Source: Streptomyces sp. TLI_235
Lineage (GTDB): Bacteria; Actinomycetota; Actinomycetes; Streptomycetales; Streptomycetaceae
Assembly (NCBI GenBank): GCA_002300355.1
Contig: NSGV01000001.1
Coordinates: forward strand, 3,348,001 to 3,412,000
DNA: 64,000 nt
Direction: 5' to 3'
The notes under the pieces were generated by a model, which was not told the DNA's origin, searched no databases, and worked only from the letters and a program-made list of their open reading frames with translations. Positions 9,598 to 18,738 of the stretch are shown here, piece after piece (the first letter of the stretch is position 1; every line of letters begins with the position of its first letter). The translations under genes and the position numbers were made by a program.

Positions 9598-10809
9598 ATG
9601 GGCTACCTCGCGCTGCTCCGCGCCCCGCACGTCACCCGGCTGCTCCTCGGCACCCTGCTCGGCCGGCTCCCGGCCGGCATGACCGGCCTGGTGATCGCCC
9701 TCGCGCTGCGCGAGGCCGGGGCACCGTATAGCCGGATCGGCCTGGCCACCGCCGCCTACGCGGTCTCCGCCGCCGTCGGCGGACCGGCCCTCGGACGGCT
9801 CGTCGACCGCACCGGCCAGCCGCGGGTGCTGCTCAGCACCGCCGTCGTCGCCGGCCTCGGCTACACCCTGCTCGCCGTCGCCCCCGGCTCCGCGATCGCC
9901 GCCCCCGCCGGCGCCGCCCTGGCCGGCCTCGCCATGCCGCCGCTCGAACCCTGCCTGCGGGCACTGTGGCCCTCCGTGGTGAAGGAGGAGCAGCTCGACA
10001 CCGCGTACGCCTTCGACTCCGCCTCCCAGCAGATCCTCTACGTCGCCGGGCCGCTCGCGGTGGCCGGCATCGCCGCGGGCTTCGGCCCGCCCACAGCCCT
10101 GTGGACGGCGGCCGCGCTCGGGCTGCTCGGCTCGCTGGTCGTCGCCACCGCCGCGCCCGCCCGGGCCTGGCGGGCACCGGCGCGGTCCGCCTCCGCCGGA
10201 CTGCTCGGGCCGCTGCGCTCGCCCGGTCTCGTCCTGCTGCTGATCGGCCTGGCCGGCGCCGGCTGGACGGTCGGCGCCCAGAGCGTGCTCTTCATCGCCT
10301 ACGCCGAGCAGCACCCCGACGCACTGCCCGGCGGGGCCGGACTGATGCTCGCGCTGGCCGCGCTCGGCGGGCTGCTCGGCGCGCTCGGCTACGGCGCCGT
10401 CCGCTGGCGCAGCACCACCGCGACCCGCACCTGGGTGATCGCACTGCTGATGGCCGCCTCCTACCTGCCGCTGATCGCCCTGCCGGGGCCGTACGCGATG
10501 GCCGCGCTCTCGTTCCTCTCCGGCATCGGACTGGCGCCGCTGCTGGCGGCCGCCTTCGTGCTGATCGCGGAGCTGGCGCCCACCGGGACGGTCACCGAGG
10601 CCTTCGCCTGGCTGATCACGCTGTTCGCGACCGGGAACGCTGCGGGGTACGCGGTCTCCGGGATGCTGGTCGAGGGCTCGCTGTTCCGGGTGGCGGTGGC
10701 CGCGGCGGCCGGGATCGGGGTGGGCGGGGCGCTGCTGTTCGCCTGCCGCGGGTGGTTCCGGCCGGCGGCCGAGGCCGCGGCGGCGAAGCCGGCGGCACTG
10801 GCGGCCTGA
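9598..10809 (+). CDS. MFS transporter
   Basis: A 403-residue major facilitator protein with about 12 hydrophobic segments, an A-motif-like loop GRLVDRTGQPRVL between helices 2 and 3, and a second-half segment GYGAVRWRSTTATR. It is probably a drug or metabolite exporter; substrate unknown. ATG 9598 is chosen because the promoter -10 sits 7 bases before it and the upstream GTG at 9571 would lie inside the promoter. It is predicted to be leaderless and repressed through the palindrome. It is convergent with the LacI-family gene. Confidence 0.85.
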   Translation: MGYLALLRAPHVTRLLLGTLLGRLPAGMTGLVIALALREAGAPYSRIGLATAAYAVSAAVGGPALGRLVDRTGQPRVLLSTAVVAGLGYTLLAVAPGSAIAAPAGAALAGLAMPPLEPCLRALWPSVVKEEQLDTAYAFDSASQQILYVAGPLAVAGIAAGFGPPTALWTAAALGLLGSLVVATAAPARAWRAPARSASAGLLGPLRSPGLVLLLIGLAGAGWTVGAQSVLFIAYAEQHPDALPGGAGLMLALAALGGLLGALGYGAVRWRSTTATRTWVIALLMAASYLPLIALPGPYAMAALSFLSGIGLAPLLAAAFVLIAELAPTGTVTEAFAWLITLFATGNAAGYAVSGMLVEGSLFRVAVAAAAGIGVGGALLFACRGWFRPAAEAAAAKPAALAA

Positions 10810-10896
10810 CGGCGGGGGCCGCGCGCCACCGGAGGGTGCGGCCCGGTTCGCCCGCGGGCCCTGCCCGGGCCCTGTACGGCGCCCGCTCCGCCGCGG

Positions 10897-11895
10897 TCAG
10901 ACCGGGCGGGTGGAGGCGCGGGTGACCAGGGTGGTGGGGAGAGGCGGGACGGGGGTGACCGGGTCGCCGGCGAGGAGGGCGGCGAGGGCGGTGACGCCGG
11001 TGCGGCCGAGCTCTTCGCCGGGGAGGTCGACGGTGGTGAGCGGCGGGACGAGCAGACCGGCGACCGGGATGTTGTCGATGCCGACCACCGAGACGTCGTC
11101 GGGGATCCGCAGTCCGAGTTCGGCGGCGGCCTGGTAGAGACCGGAGGCGACCACGTCGTCGTCGCAGATCACCGCGGCGGGCCGGTCGGGCCGCGCCAGC
11201 AGGGTGCGGGCGACGGCGCGGGCGGCCTCGGCGCCCTCGTTCAGGCTGACGCCGAGTTCGACGACCTCCAGGTCCGCGGTGGCGGCCTCGAAGCCGGCCT
11301 GGCGGGTGCGGAAGGTGTGCGCGGAGAGGGTGGAGCGCAGGTGGCCGATCCGGCGGTGGCCGCCGGCGGCGAGGTGCTCGACGGCGGCGCGCATGCCCGC
11401 CGCGACGTCGAGTTCGACGGTGGGGCGGCCGGGGTTGCGGGCCGGGTCGGCGTCGAGGAACACCGCCGGGGTGTCGGTGGGGAGCTCGCCGAGCTGGCTG
11501 TCGTCGGGCGAGCAGATCAGCAGCCCGTCGAAGCGGCCGGCGGTGGCGGCCTCGGCGAGGGTGGCGCCGTCCCAGCCGGAGGAGACGACGACGGCGAGGC
11601 CGCGCCGGTGCGCCTCCTCGTGGACGCCGGACAGCACCCGGCCGAAGAATGGGCCGAGCAGGTTGGGCACGGCGAGCATCACCATGCCGCTGCGGCCGAG
11701 CCGCAGCTGGCGGCCGGCGGCCTGCGGCTGGTAGCCGAGGGTGCGGGCGGCCTCCCGGACGCGCTCCCGGGTGGCGTCGGAGACGCGGTGGCCGCCGGCG
11801 CCGGAGAAGACCAGCGAGACGGTGGCCTGGGAGACGCCGGCCAGCCGGGCCACGTCGCGCCCGGTGGGGCGGCGCGGCGGCGCGGGCTCGGCCAA
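10897..11895 (-). CDS. LacI-family transcriptional regulator
   Basis: A 332-residue regulator. The N-terminal helix-turn-helix is GRDVARLAGVSQATVS (about 10-30) with the hinge segment LGYQPQAAGRQLR, followed by a periplasmic-binding-like sensor domain with ICDDDVVASGLYQAAAELG and the typical VVGIDNIPVAGLLVPPLTTV. The start is taken as TTG 11895, two bases after the stop of the DUF4229 gene, so the two are translationally close; the open frame upstream belongs to another gene's shadow. The ligand is probably a sugar but no sugar genes are adjacent. Confidence 0.88.
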   Translation of the reverse strand: MAEPAPPRRPTGRDVARLAGVSQATVSLVFSGAGGHRVSDATRERVREAARTLGYQPQAAGRQLRLGRSGMVMLAVPNLLGPFFGRVLSGVHEEAHRRGLAVVVSSGWDGATLAEAATAGRFDGLLICSPDDSQLGELPTDTPAVFLDADPARNPGRPTVELDVAAGMRAAVEHLAAGGHRRIGHLRSTLSAHTFRTRQAGFEAATADLEVVELGVSLNEGAEAARAVARTLLARPDRPAAVICDDDVVASGLYQAAAELGLRIPDDVSVVGIDNIPVAGLLVPPLTTVDLPGEELGRTGVTALAALLAGDPVTPVPPLPTTLVTRASTRPV

Positions 11896-11897
11896 GG

Positions 11898-12230
11898 TCA
11901 GTCCTGCTGGGGGGCGGCCTGGGCGGCGTCGACGGCCGCGTCCTCCTCGGCGTTCTGGGCGGCGATCCGCTGCGAGGTGCGGGCGCGCAGCCCGCCGACC
12001 GTGCCGGCGATCTGCTCGGACATGGCGTCGCGCTGCTTGCTCAGCACGACGTAGCTGACCGGGGCGGAGACCAGCAGGGCGAGCAGGATCAGGAAGACCA
12101 CGCCGCTGCTGCCGGCGACCGGGATGACGCCGAAGTGCCCGAGCAGCATGGCGAGGAGCAGGCAGCCGAGGAAGATACTCGCCCGCAGGGAGGTGTAGCG
12201 GAGCGTGGCGTGCGACTTGCGGCTGCTCAC
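11898..12230 (-). CDS. DUF4229 small membrane protein
   Basis: A 110-residue protein opening MSSRKSHATLRYTSLRASIF with two close transmembrane helices (about 17-37 and 42-64), then SYVVLSKQRDAMSEQIAG and an acidic/alanine-rich cytosolic tail. The layout matches actinobacterial DUF4229 proteins, which have no known function. It lies directly upstream of the LacI-type gene on the same strand. Confidence 0.8.
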   Translation of the reverse strand: MSSRKSHATLRYTSLRASIFLGCLLLAMLLGHFGVIPVAGSSGVVFLILLALLVSAPVSYVVLSKQRDAMSEQIAGTVGGLRARTSQRIAAQNAEEDAAVDAAQAAPQQD

Positions 12231-12275
12231 GGGTGGCGTCCTTCACGGCTGGGGTACGACGGGCGGCGCTCGGCC

Positions 12276-12294
12276 GGGCCGCCCGGGGCGGCCC
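12276..12294 (-). terminator. Short GC hairpin after the GNAT gene
   Basis: GGGCCGCC-CGG-GGCGGCCC, a perfect 8-bp stem about 55 bases beyond the GNAT stop at 12350. Possible terminator; short and without a U-run. Confidence 0.4.
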
Positions 12295-12349
12295 ACTCCG
12301 GGTGCCGGTCTCCCAGTGAAGCATGCCGGACGGCACCGCCCGCACGGGG

Positions 12350-12889
12350 TCAGGCGATGTCGTCGCGGAGGTCCAGCCACATGGTGACGTCGTCGCGGTC
12401 GTCGCCGGGCCCGACCCGGATCGCGCGGGGCACCCGGCCCACTTCCGTCCAGCCGCAGCGGCCGTAGAACTTCTCCAGGCCGAGGCCGCCGCGCAGGGTG
12501 AGGCGGAGGCTGTCGAGGCCCCAGGCGCGGGCGGTGCGCTCGGCCTCGGCGAGCAGCTCGGCGCCGTGGCCGCGGCCCTGCAGGTCGGGGTGGACCATGA
12601 TCCGCTTGAGCACTCGCCAGTGCTCCATGAGGTCGAAGCGCATGGAGGCGAAGAAGAGGGCTGCGGCGAGCCGTCCGGTGCCGGCCTCGCGGCCGATCAG
12701 CAGCCGGTCCGGACCGGCCGGGCCGAGGCCGGCGAACTGCTCCTCGGCAGTGGGCAGCACCTGTTCCGCGGTGACCGGCGGGACGAAGCCGACCGCACCG
12801 CCGGCGTTGCTGACGTCCGTCCACAGCGCCACGATCTCGGCGCGCAGGCCGGGGGTGGGGTCGGGGTCCAGCGTGAAGACCAGTGTCAT
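12350..12889 (-). CDS. GNAT-family N-acetyltransferase
   Basis: A 179-residue acetyl-CoA-dependent acetyltransferase. The acetyl-CoA-binding motif A is RIMVHPDLQGRGHGAELLAEAE, followed by motif B in FYGRCGWTEVGRVP. ATG 12889 gives the normal length for a single GNAT domain; the longer open frame has no similarity upstream. The substrate is unknown. It is tail-to-head with the MFS gene upstream on the same strand. Confidence 0.88.
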   Translation of the reverse strand: MTLVFTLDPDPTPGLRAEIVALWTDVSNAGGAVGFVPPVTAEQVLPTAEEQFAGLGPAGPDRLLIGREAGTGRLAAALFFASMRFDLMEHWRVLKRIMVHPDLQGRGHGAELLAEAERTARAWGLDSLRLTLRGGLGLEKFYGRCGWTEVGRVPRAIRVGPGDDRDDVTMWLDLRDDIA

Positions 12890-13001
12890 AGCCGAAGAGG
12901 CTATCCGCTCCTTACGACACCGCTCCCTTAGGGCACCCGTCCGCGCCGTGTCGCCGGCCGGACGCCCGCCCACCTGGACGCCCGCCCGGCCGGCCCGCTG
13001 C

Positions 13002-14312
13002 TCAGGCGGCCGCCGCGGCCGGGGCGGTGCCCGTCCGGTCGCCGCCGCGCAGCGCAAGGCAGAGCAGGACGGCCACTGCGCACAGCGCGCCCGCCGTGTA
13101 CCAGGCGAGGTCGTAGTCGCCGAAGCGGTCGCGGACCACACCGGCCAGTCCGGCGACCACGGCGGCGCCGATCTGGTGGGCGGCGAGCACCCAGCCGAAG
13201 ACGATCGGCGCGTCGGCCCCGAAGTGGCGGCGGCAGAGCGCGACGGTGGGCGGCACGGTGGCGACCCAGTCCAGCCCGTAGAAGATCACGAAGGCGAGGA
13301 TCGGGGGCTGCAGGGAGTGGCCGAACAGCTGCGGCAGGAAGAGCAGGGAGAGTCCGCGCAGACCGTAGTAGACGACCAGCAGGCGCCGGGAGTCGAAGCG
13401 GTCGGTGAACCAGCCGCTGGCGATGGTGCCCGCCACGTCGAAGACGCCGACCAGGGCGAGCAGGCTCGCGCCGGTGGTGACGGGCATGCCGTGGTCGTGC
13501 GCGGCCGGGATGAAGTGGGTGCCGACCAGGCCCGCGGTGGTGGCGCCGCAGATCGCGAAGGAGCCGGCCAGCAGCCAGAACGCCCTCGTCCGGGCGGCCT
13601 CCCGCAGCACCCGCATCGAGCGGGCCAGGGCACTGCCGTCGGTGGCCGGGGCGGGCGGCTGCTCGGTGGCCCCGTACGGCAGCAGGCCGATGTCGGCGGG
13701 GCGCTCGCGCATCAGCAGCAGGACGGGGACGGCGACGGCGGTGGCCGAGAGCGAGACCACGACGACCGCGGTGCGCCAGCCGTGGTGCTCGACCAGGGCG
13801 GCGAGCAGCGGCATGAAGACCAGGTTGCCGGCGGCGCCGGCGGCGGTCAGCACGCCGGTGACCAGGCCCTGCCGGGCCTGGAACCAGCGTCCGGTGACGG
13901 TGGTGGCGAAGGCGCCGGCCATCGATCCGCTGCCCAGGCCGACCAGCACGCCCCAGCAGAGGATGAGCTGCCAGCTCTCGGTCATGAGGACGGTGAGCCC
14001 GGCGCCGGTGGCGATGGTGAGCAGGGCGCTGACCACGACGAGCCGGATGCCGAAGCGGTCCATCAGCGCGGCGGCGAACGGCGCGGTCAGCCCGTACAGC
14101 GTGAGGTTGACCGAGACGGCGCTGCCGATGGTGGCGTGCGACCAGCCGAACTCGCCGTTCAGGGCGTCCATCATCAGGCCGGGTGCGGAGCGGAAGCCGG
14201 CCGAGCCCAGCAGGACGACCAGGGCGACGCCGGCCACCACCCAGGCGTAGTGGAGGCGGGGGGTGCGGGTGTCGGCGGGGGGTGCGGGTCTGCGGGTGGT
14301 CAGTTCGGTCAC
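13002..14312 (-). CDS. MFS transporter, OFA (oxalate/formate antiporter-like) family
   Basis: A 436-residue, 12-helix transporter. LHYAWVVAGVALVVLLGSAGFRS at the start, ALMDRFGIRLVV as the first A-motif and GWFTDRFDSRRLL as the second support the OFA-type group of monocarboxylate transporters. GTG 14312 (VTELTTRRP) puts a short cytosolic N-terminus before helix 1; no strong ribosome site is visible. The tail ends in polyalanine. The substrate is probably a small organic acid. Confidence 0.82.
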   Translation of the reverse strand: MTELTTRRPAPPADTRTPRLHYAWVVAGVALVVLLGSAGFRSAPGLMMDALNGEFGWSHATIGSAVSVNLTLYGLTAPFAAALMDRFGIRLVVVSALLTIATGAGLTVLMTESWQLILCWGVLVGLGSGSMAGAFATTVTGRWFQARQGLVTGVLTAAGAAGNLVFMPLLAALVEHHGWRTAVVVVSLSATAVAVPVLLLMRERPADIGLLPYGATEQPPAPATDGSALARSMRVLREAARTRAFWLLAGSFAICGATTAGLVGTHFIPAAHDHGMPVTTGASLLALVGVFDVAGTIASGWFTDRFDSRRLLVVYYGLRGLSLLFLPQLFGHSLQPPILAFVIFYGLDWVATVPPTVALCRRHFGADAPIVFGWVLAAHQIGAAVVAGLAGVVRDRFGDYDLAWYTAGALCAVAVLLCLALRGGDRTGTAPAAAAA

Positions 14313-14409
14313 CGGTCGAGTGTCCCGGGGCGGCTCGGCAGCGGACGAGTGGCCTGACTGCCAGCTTTCGTAAGGATCGGGCCATGGCCCGCGTCCGGCC
14401 GCTCCGGGC

Positions 14410-15687
14410 TCACCGGGGGGCCACCTGCCGCAGGTCACGGATCGGCCGGACGAGCAGCAGCGTGGCGACCACCAGCACCGCGACCGCGGCGCCCGCGAAC
14501 AGCACCGCCCGCGGGCCGAAGGCCTCGGAGGCGGGGCCGGCCAGGGCGGACCCGACCGGCGCCATGCACACCGAGCCGGCCACCTCGTAGGCGTGGATCC
14601 GGTTCAGCACCTCGGCCGGCACCTGGGTCTGCACGTTGGTGGCCCACATGACGCCCCAGAAGGTGGCCCCGACACCGGTGACCAGGAAGCACACCGCGAG
14701 GACCGGGACGGGCAGCCCGAGGGCGATGCCGAGCGGCGTGAGCGGGAAGGCCAGCATGGCCAGCGCCCCGCCGCGCAGCGGGTACTGCGGCCGGATCCGG
14801 ATGCCCAGCAGCCCACCGAGCACGGTGCCGGCCCCGAACACCGCGTTGAGCACGCCGTACGTCGTGGAGCCGTGCTCGGGGACGATCAGGCCGGCGGCGA
14901 CCGGCAGCAGCGGGCCGAAGCAGAGCGCACTGTAGAAGAACCAGATCACGATGACGCCCCACATCCAGGTGCGGGAGCGGAACTCGTGCCAGCCGTCGAC
15001 CAGGTTCCGCCAGAGGCTGTCGCCGGCCGGCGGCGCCGGGGTCGGCCCGAGCCGCAGCGCGAGCAGGCAGCAGGCGCTCAGGGCGTAGGCGAACGCGGCG
15101 AGCACCATGACCCAGCCGGTGGCGGCGGCGCCCGCGAGCAGGCCCGCCACCGCCGGGCCGAGCAGCACGGTGAGCGCCTCGGAGGTGCGCAGCACGCCGT
15201 TGGCGCCGTGCACGTCGCGGGCGGTCCGCGGGACGGTGGAGGCGGCGCCGGGCTGGAACATCGCGGCGGCGGTGCCGGCGAGGGCGAGCAGCGCGTACAG
15301 CTGCCAGAGGCGGTCGACGCCGGTGAAGAAGAGCCAGGCCATCAGCACCCGGGTGACGAGGTTGACCAGGTCGGCGGTGATCATCAGGCGGCGGGCGGTG
15401 AAGCGGTCGGCGAGCACGCCGCCGACCAGCACCAGGCCCGCGAAGGGAGCCATCAGGAAGGCCATCGCGTAGCCGACGCTGCCCAGCGGGTGGCCCGCGC
15501 CGATCAGGCCGGCCGCGACGGCGACCGGGAGCATGGCGTCGCTGAGCAGGCCGGAGCTGCGGGCGGTGAAGTAGAGCCGGAAGTTGCGGGTCCAGATGGC
15601 GGGGCCGGCGGCGGGTTCGACGACGGTGCCGGCCGGGGCGGGCGCGGGTCTCAGTTCGGGCACAGCCACAGTTTTGGTCCAGACCAC
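14410..15687 (-). CDS. MFS exporter (MFS_3/EntS-like)
   Basis: A 425-residue protein with about 12 helices, FRLYFTARSSGLLSDAMLPVAV at helix 1 and the A-motif GGVLADRFTARRLMI. This subgroup includes siderophore and macrolide exporters. GTG 15687 lies inside a DasR-like palindrome, so a downstream GTG (about 15669 or 15663) could be the true start. It is divergent from a GlxA/AraC regulator that may control it. Confidence 0.82.
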   Translation of the reverse strand: MVWTKTVAVPELRPAPAPAGTVVEPAAGPAIWTRNFRLYFTARSSGLLSDAMLPVAVAAGLIGAGHPLGSVGYAMAFLMAPFAGLVLVGGVLADRFTARRLMITADLVNLVTRVLMAWLFFTGVDRLWQLYALLALAGTAAAMFQPGAASTVPRTARDVHGANGVLRTSEALTVLLGPAVAGLLAGAAATGWVMVLAAFAYALSACCLLALRLGPTPAPPAGDSLWRNLVDGWHEFRSRTWMWGVIVIWFFYSALCFGPLLPVAAGLIVPEHGSTTYGVLNAVFGAGTVLGGLLGIRIRPQYPLRGGALAMLAFPLTPLGIALGLPVPVLAVCFLVTGVGATFWGVMWATNVQTQVPAEVLNRIHAYEVAGSVCMAPVGSALAGPASEAFGPRAVLFAGAAVAVLVVATLLLVRPIRDLRQVAPR

Positions 15688-15688
15688 T
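15673..15688. promoter_or_regulatory. DasR-type (dre-like) operator
   Basis: On the minus strand the 16-mer AGTGGTCTGGACCAAA matches 13 of 16 positions of the DasR-responsive element consensus as I remember it (AGTGGTCTAGACCACT), with an intact TGGTC-N2-GACCA core. It lies between the MFS exporter (-) and the GlxA/AraC gene (+), overlapping the exporter's putative start. A second similar site is at 28210-28225. Confidence 0.55.
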
Positions 15689-15748
15689 TCCGCAGGCCAG
15701 GGGTTTGCGGGTCACAATGTGGAACCGCCCGCGGGAAGGGAGATCGGG

Positions 15749-16825
15749 ATGACGGAGGCCGCGCGGCCGCACCGGGTCGCGGTGCTGGCGCTGGACCGGG
15801 TGATCGCTTTCGAACTGGCCGTCCCGGCACGGATCTTCGAGTCGGCGAAGGGTCCGGACGGCACGCCGCTGTACCAGGTGGCCACCTGCACCGTGGACGG
15901 CGGACCGGTCGCCACCAGCACGGACTTCCGCATCGTGGTCGGCCACGGCCCCGAACTCCTCGCCGAGGCCGACACGGTGGTGGTCCCGGCGCAGAAGGAC
16001 GGCGCGGACGACGTGGTCGCGGGTGTGCTCGACCCGCGGATCACCGCCGCGCTCGCGATGGTCCGCCCCGGCACCCGGCTGGTGTCGATCTGCACCGGCG
16101 CCTTCGTCCTGGCGGCGGCCGGCCTGCTGGACGGCCGCCCGGCCACCACGCACTGGGCGTACACCGAGCGCTTCGCCCGGATGTTCCCGCAGGTGCGGCT
16201 GGACCCGGACGTGCTCTTCACCGACGACGGCGACGTGCTGACCTCCGGCGGGGTCGCCGCCGGGGTGGACCTCTGCCTGCACCTGGTGCGGCGGGACCAC
16301 GGCAGCGCGGTCGCCAACGCGGTGGCCCGGACCTGCCTGGTGCCGCCGTGGCGGGAGGGCGGGCAGAAGCAGTACGTCGAGGCGCGCGGGCCCGTGCCGC
16401 CGCCGGGCGGGGCGGGCACCGCTGCCGTCCGGGCGTGGGCGCTGGAGCACCTGGACCGGCCGCTGCCGCTCGGCGAGCTGGCCACCCGGGCGGGCATGAG
16501 CGTGCGGACCTTCACCCGGCGGTTCCGCGAGGAGACCGGGAGCAGTCCGGGCGAGTGGCTTGCGCTGCAGCGCACCGAGCTGGCCCGGCAGCTGCTGGAG
16601 GAGACCGACCTGTCGGTGGACCAGGTGGCCCGGCGGGCCGGTTTCGGCACCGCGGCCTCGCTGCGGCTGCACCTGCGCGGGCGGCTGGACGTCGCCCCGA
16701 GCGCCTACCGGCGGACCTTCCGCACCACCGAGCCGGTGCCGCGCCACTCGTCGGACGGTGCCCCGCCGCGCACGCCCCGAGCACGGCACGCCGGGACACC
16801 GTCCGAGCGGACGCGCGAGCCCTGA
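15749..16825 (+). CDS. GlxA-family transcriptional regulator (DJ-1/PfpI plus AraC HTH)
   Basis: A 358-residue regulator. Residues about 8-190 form a class I amidotransferase-like (DJ-1/PfpI) domain with the cysteine elbow LVSICTGAFVLAAAGLLDG; the C-terminal AraC domain has two helix-turn-helices (LATRAGMSVRTFTRRFREETG and VDQVARRAGFGTAASLRLHLRG). The ATG at 15749 follows a very good GGGAAGGGAG site. It is transcribed away from the MFS exporter and is the natural candidate to regulate it. The charged tail after about 325 is extra. Confidence 0.9.
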   Translation: MTEAARPHRVAVLALDRVIAFELAVPARIFESAKGPDGTPLYQVATCTVDGGPVATSTDFRIVVGHGPELLAEADTVVVPAQKDGADDVVAGVLDPRITAALAMVRPGTRLVSICTGAFVLAAAGLLDGRPATTHWAYTERFARMFPQVRLDPDVLFTDDGDVLTSGGVAAGVDLCLHLVRRDHGSAVANAVARTCLVPPWREGGQKQYVEARGPVPPPGGAGTAAVRAWALEHLDRPLPLGELATRAGMSVRTFTRRFREETGSSPGEWLALQRTELARQLLEETDLSVDQVARRAGFGTAASLRLHLRGRLDVAPSAYRRTFRTTEPVPRHSSDGAPPRTPRARHAGTPSERTREP

Positions 16826-17158
16826 ACCCGCGCGCCTGCGCTCCGCACTCGCCGAGGAGGCCTGCGGGCGGTCGGCAGCCGGTCCCCCTGATGTGCTGGC
16901 ACCACCCGGGCTTCCCCTCGGCGTCCCCTCGCGACGGAGAGCTGCACCCAAGAGTGATCAGTCGGATACGTCACGTCAATGGCTTGTCGGAAATTCGGCA
17001 AGGTTGCGGCGCATCGGCCGGAACCGGGAGCACGGCCGGGCCGGGCCGGACGACCCGCGCGCCCCGGGCGCACCGGGGACGCCCGGCGGGCCACGCGGCC
17101 GGTCGAGTGCGGGGCGGGTCCCGCTCGGTGCGGGCTGCCGCGCGGCCGGCCGGGGGCG
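16826..17158. other. Convergent intergenic region without a clear gene
   Basis: About 330 bases between the GlxA-type regulator (+) and the ATPase gene (-). A less GC-rich patch at about 16950-17010 stands out, but I found no coding frame with family character, no strong hairpin and no complete promoter. Confidence 0.5.
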
Positions 17159-17632
17159 TCAGAGCTGCCAGGCGAGTTCGTCGAGGACGGGCACCGCGGC
17201 CGGGACGGGGGCCTGCACGGCCGGGTCGATCTCGCACCAGACCCGCTTGCCGGAGCCCTCCGGGTACCAGCCCCAGCGCACGCAGAGCAGTTCGACCAGT
17301 TCCAGGCCTCGGCCGCTGGTCGCGTCCCGGCCGGCGTGGCGGGGGGCGGGCGCGCTGCGGCTGGCGTCGGCGACCTCGACCCGGACCGTCGATGAGACGA
17401 CGTCAGGCGACGCGGTGTCGGCCACCGGCATGCTGAGTCTCAGGACGGCGGGACAGCCGGTGTGCACCACGGCGTTGGTGACGAGTTCGGAGACGACGAG
17501 CACCAGGGTCTCGGCGATCGGCGCGTCGGGGTCGAGCCCGCACCCCTGAAGCCTGGTCCGTACCCACCGGCGCGCCCTGCCGACCTCCGCCGGGTCCGCC
17601 TGGACCGCCAGCTGCACCTGAAGTACCTGCAC
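17159..17632 (-). CDS. RsbW-like ATP-binding protein (anti-sigma factor type kinase)
   Basis: A 157-residue GHKL ATPase. The N box is SELVTNAVVHTG and the G box region is GRGLELVELLCVRWG. These small proteins are abundant in streptomycetes and act as anti-sigma factors or partners of anti-anti-sigma factors. GTG 17632 is chosen for the GGTGGAG site just upstream; the open frame extends further without similarity. No anti-anti-sigma gene is adjacent. Confidence 0.85.
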   Translation of the reverse strand: MQVLQVQLAVQADPAEVGRARRWVRTRLQGCGLDPDAPIAETLVLVVSELVTNAVVHTGCPAVLRLSMPVADTASPDVVSSTVRVEVADASRSAPAPRHAGRDATSGRGLELVELLCVRWGWYPEGSGKRVWCEIDPAVQAPVPAAVPVLDELAWQL

Positions 17633-18204
17633 CGCTCCACCACCCGCACTCGGTAATCGGCCACCCACACCCTGCCGCCCGGCCCGGGCGGCAGCGCCTT
17701 CATCACACCGGTCGGCCGGCCGCGCTCGGCCGGTCTGCCTGGTCGGATTACCCATGGCTTCGACACGAATACGCCTCAGGATGATTCGACCGGGTGGTCG
17801 CAGCAAGCGCTTCGGGCATATTCCAGCGATCGGGGGACAGCTCGGTGCATACTGTCCCGCTCACCCTGACGAGCGTCGTACCGATGATCGTCCGGCCGGG
17901 GTCGGGGGCTGTGCACGAGCACAACGACGGTACCGCCACAACGGCCGAACGGGGGGCCCGCCACGAGCGAACCACCCTTGCCACATCTGTCCGAACCCGC
18001 CGTCGCCGCCGGGGTACCGGAAGGATCTGACGGGGTGAAACTTCCCGCCCCCTCATTTCCGCATTTCACCCGGCGCCCCGGCGCACTTGGATACCGTGGT
18101 CGCAGGCATGGCCCGCCGGCCGTCCGCCGGGAGGATCGCGGGGTCGGCGACACGCCGGGGAGAGCGGGGAGGGACACCCTCGTGAGCAGAGAGCGCGGGA
18201 CGGC
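17633..18204. other. Divergent intergenic region upstream of the ECF sigma gene
   Basis: About 570 bases. It must hold promoters for the ATPase (-) and sigma (+) genes. A GGGTGAAA / TTTCACCC inverted repeat (about 18035-18070) is the clearest structure. Short frames occur on both strands but none looks coding. Confidence 0.5.
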
Positions 18205-18738
18205 ATGAGCAGCTCCGACGAACGACTCGCGCTCCGCCTCGTCCGCGGCGAGGAGACCGCGCTCGGCGAGCTCTACGACCGGTTCGCGCCGCTCGTGCAC
18301 GGCCTCGCACTGTGCGTCCTCGACGACCAGGACGCCGCCGAGCAGCTCACCCGCGACGTCTTCGCCCAGGTCTGGTCGGAGCCGGGCCACTGGCACCCCG
18401 GGCAGGGCACCCTGCGGTCCTGGCTGGGTACGCTCACGCACCGCCGCGCGGTGGAGCGGCTGCGCGAGGGGTGCGGAGACGAGCGGGAGATCGACGCCCG
18501 GTCCGCCTCCGCGCTCGCCCACCACGCCGTCGCCTCGCTGCCCGACCCGCTCCGCGAGACCATCGCCCCCGGCCACCACGACGGCCGCACCTACCGGGAC
18601 ACCGCCCGCCGGCTCGGCATCAGCGACTCCGCGGCCAAGCACCGGATGCGCCTCGGCCTGCAGCTGGTGGCCGGCGAACTGGCCGGCGCCCGCCGCCGCC
18701 CCGAACCCCTCCCGGCAGCCGGACGGCCGGGGCCGTGA
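18205..18738 (+). CDS. ECF-type RNA polymerase sigma factor
   Basis: A 177-residue sigma-70 family protein. Region 2 is about 8-75 (ALGELYDRFAPLVHGLAL and DQDAAEQLTRDVFAQVWSEPG) and region 4 about 105-155 (SLPDPLRETIAPGHHDGRTYRDTARRLG...). Region 4 is somewhat divergent. The stop overlaps the GTG of the next gene (GTGA), so sigma and anti-sigma are translationally coupled, the standard ECF arrangement. Confidence 0.88.
   Translation: MSSSDERLALRLVRGEETALGELYDRFAPLVHGLALCVLDDQDAAEQLTRDVFAQVWSEPGHWHPGQGTLRSWLGTLTHRRAVERLREGCGDEREIDARSASALAHHAVASLPDPLRETIAPGHHDGRTYRDTARRLGISDSAAKHRMRLGLQLVAGELAGARRRPEPLPAAGRPGP

Noticed and set aside
17748..18056. A 102-codon minus-strand frame between the ATPase and sigma genes
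   Set aside because: It is Arg/Ser-rich without motif or ribosome site, and it covers the region that must hold the promoters.
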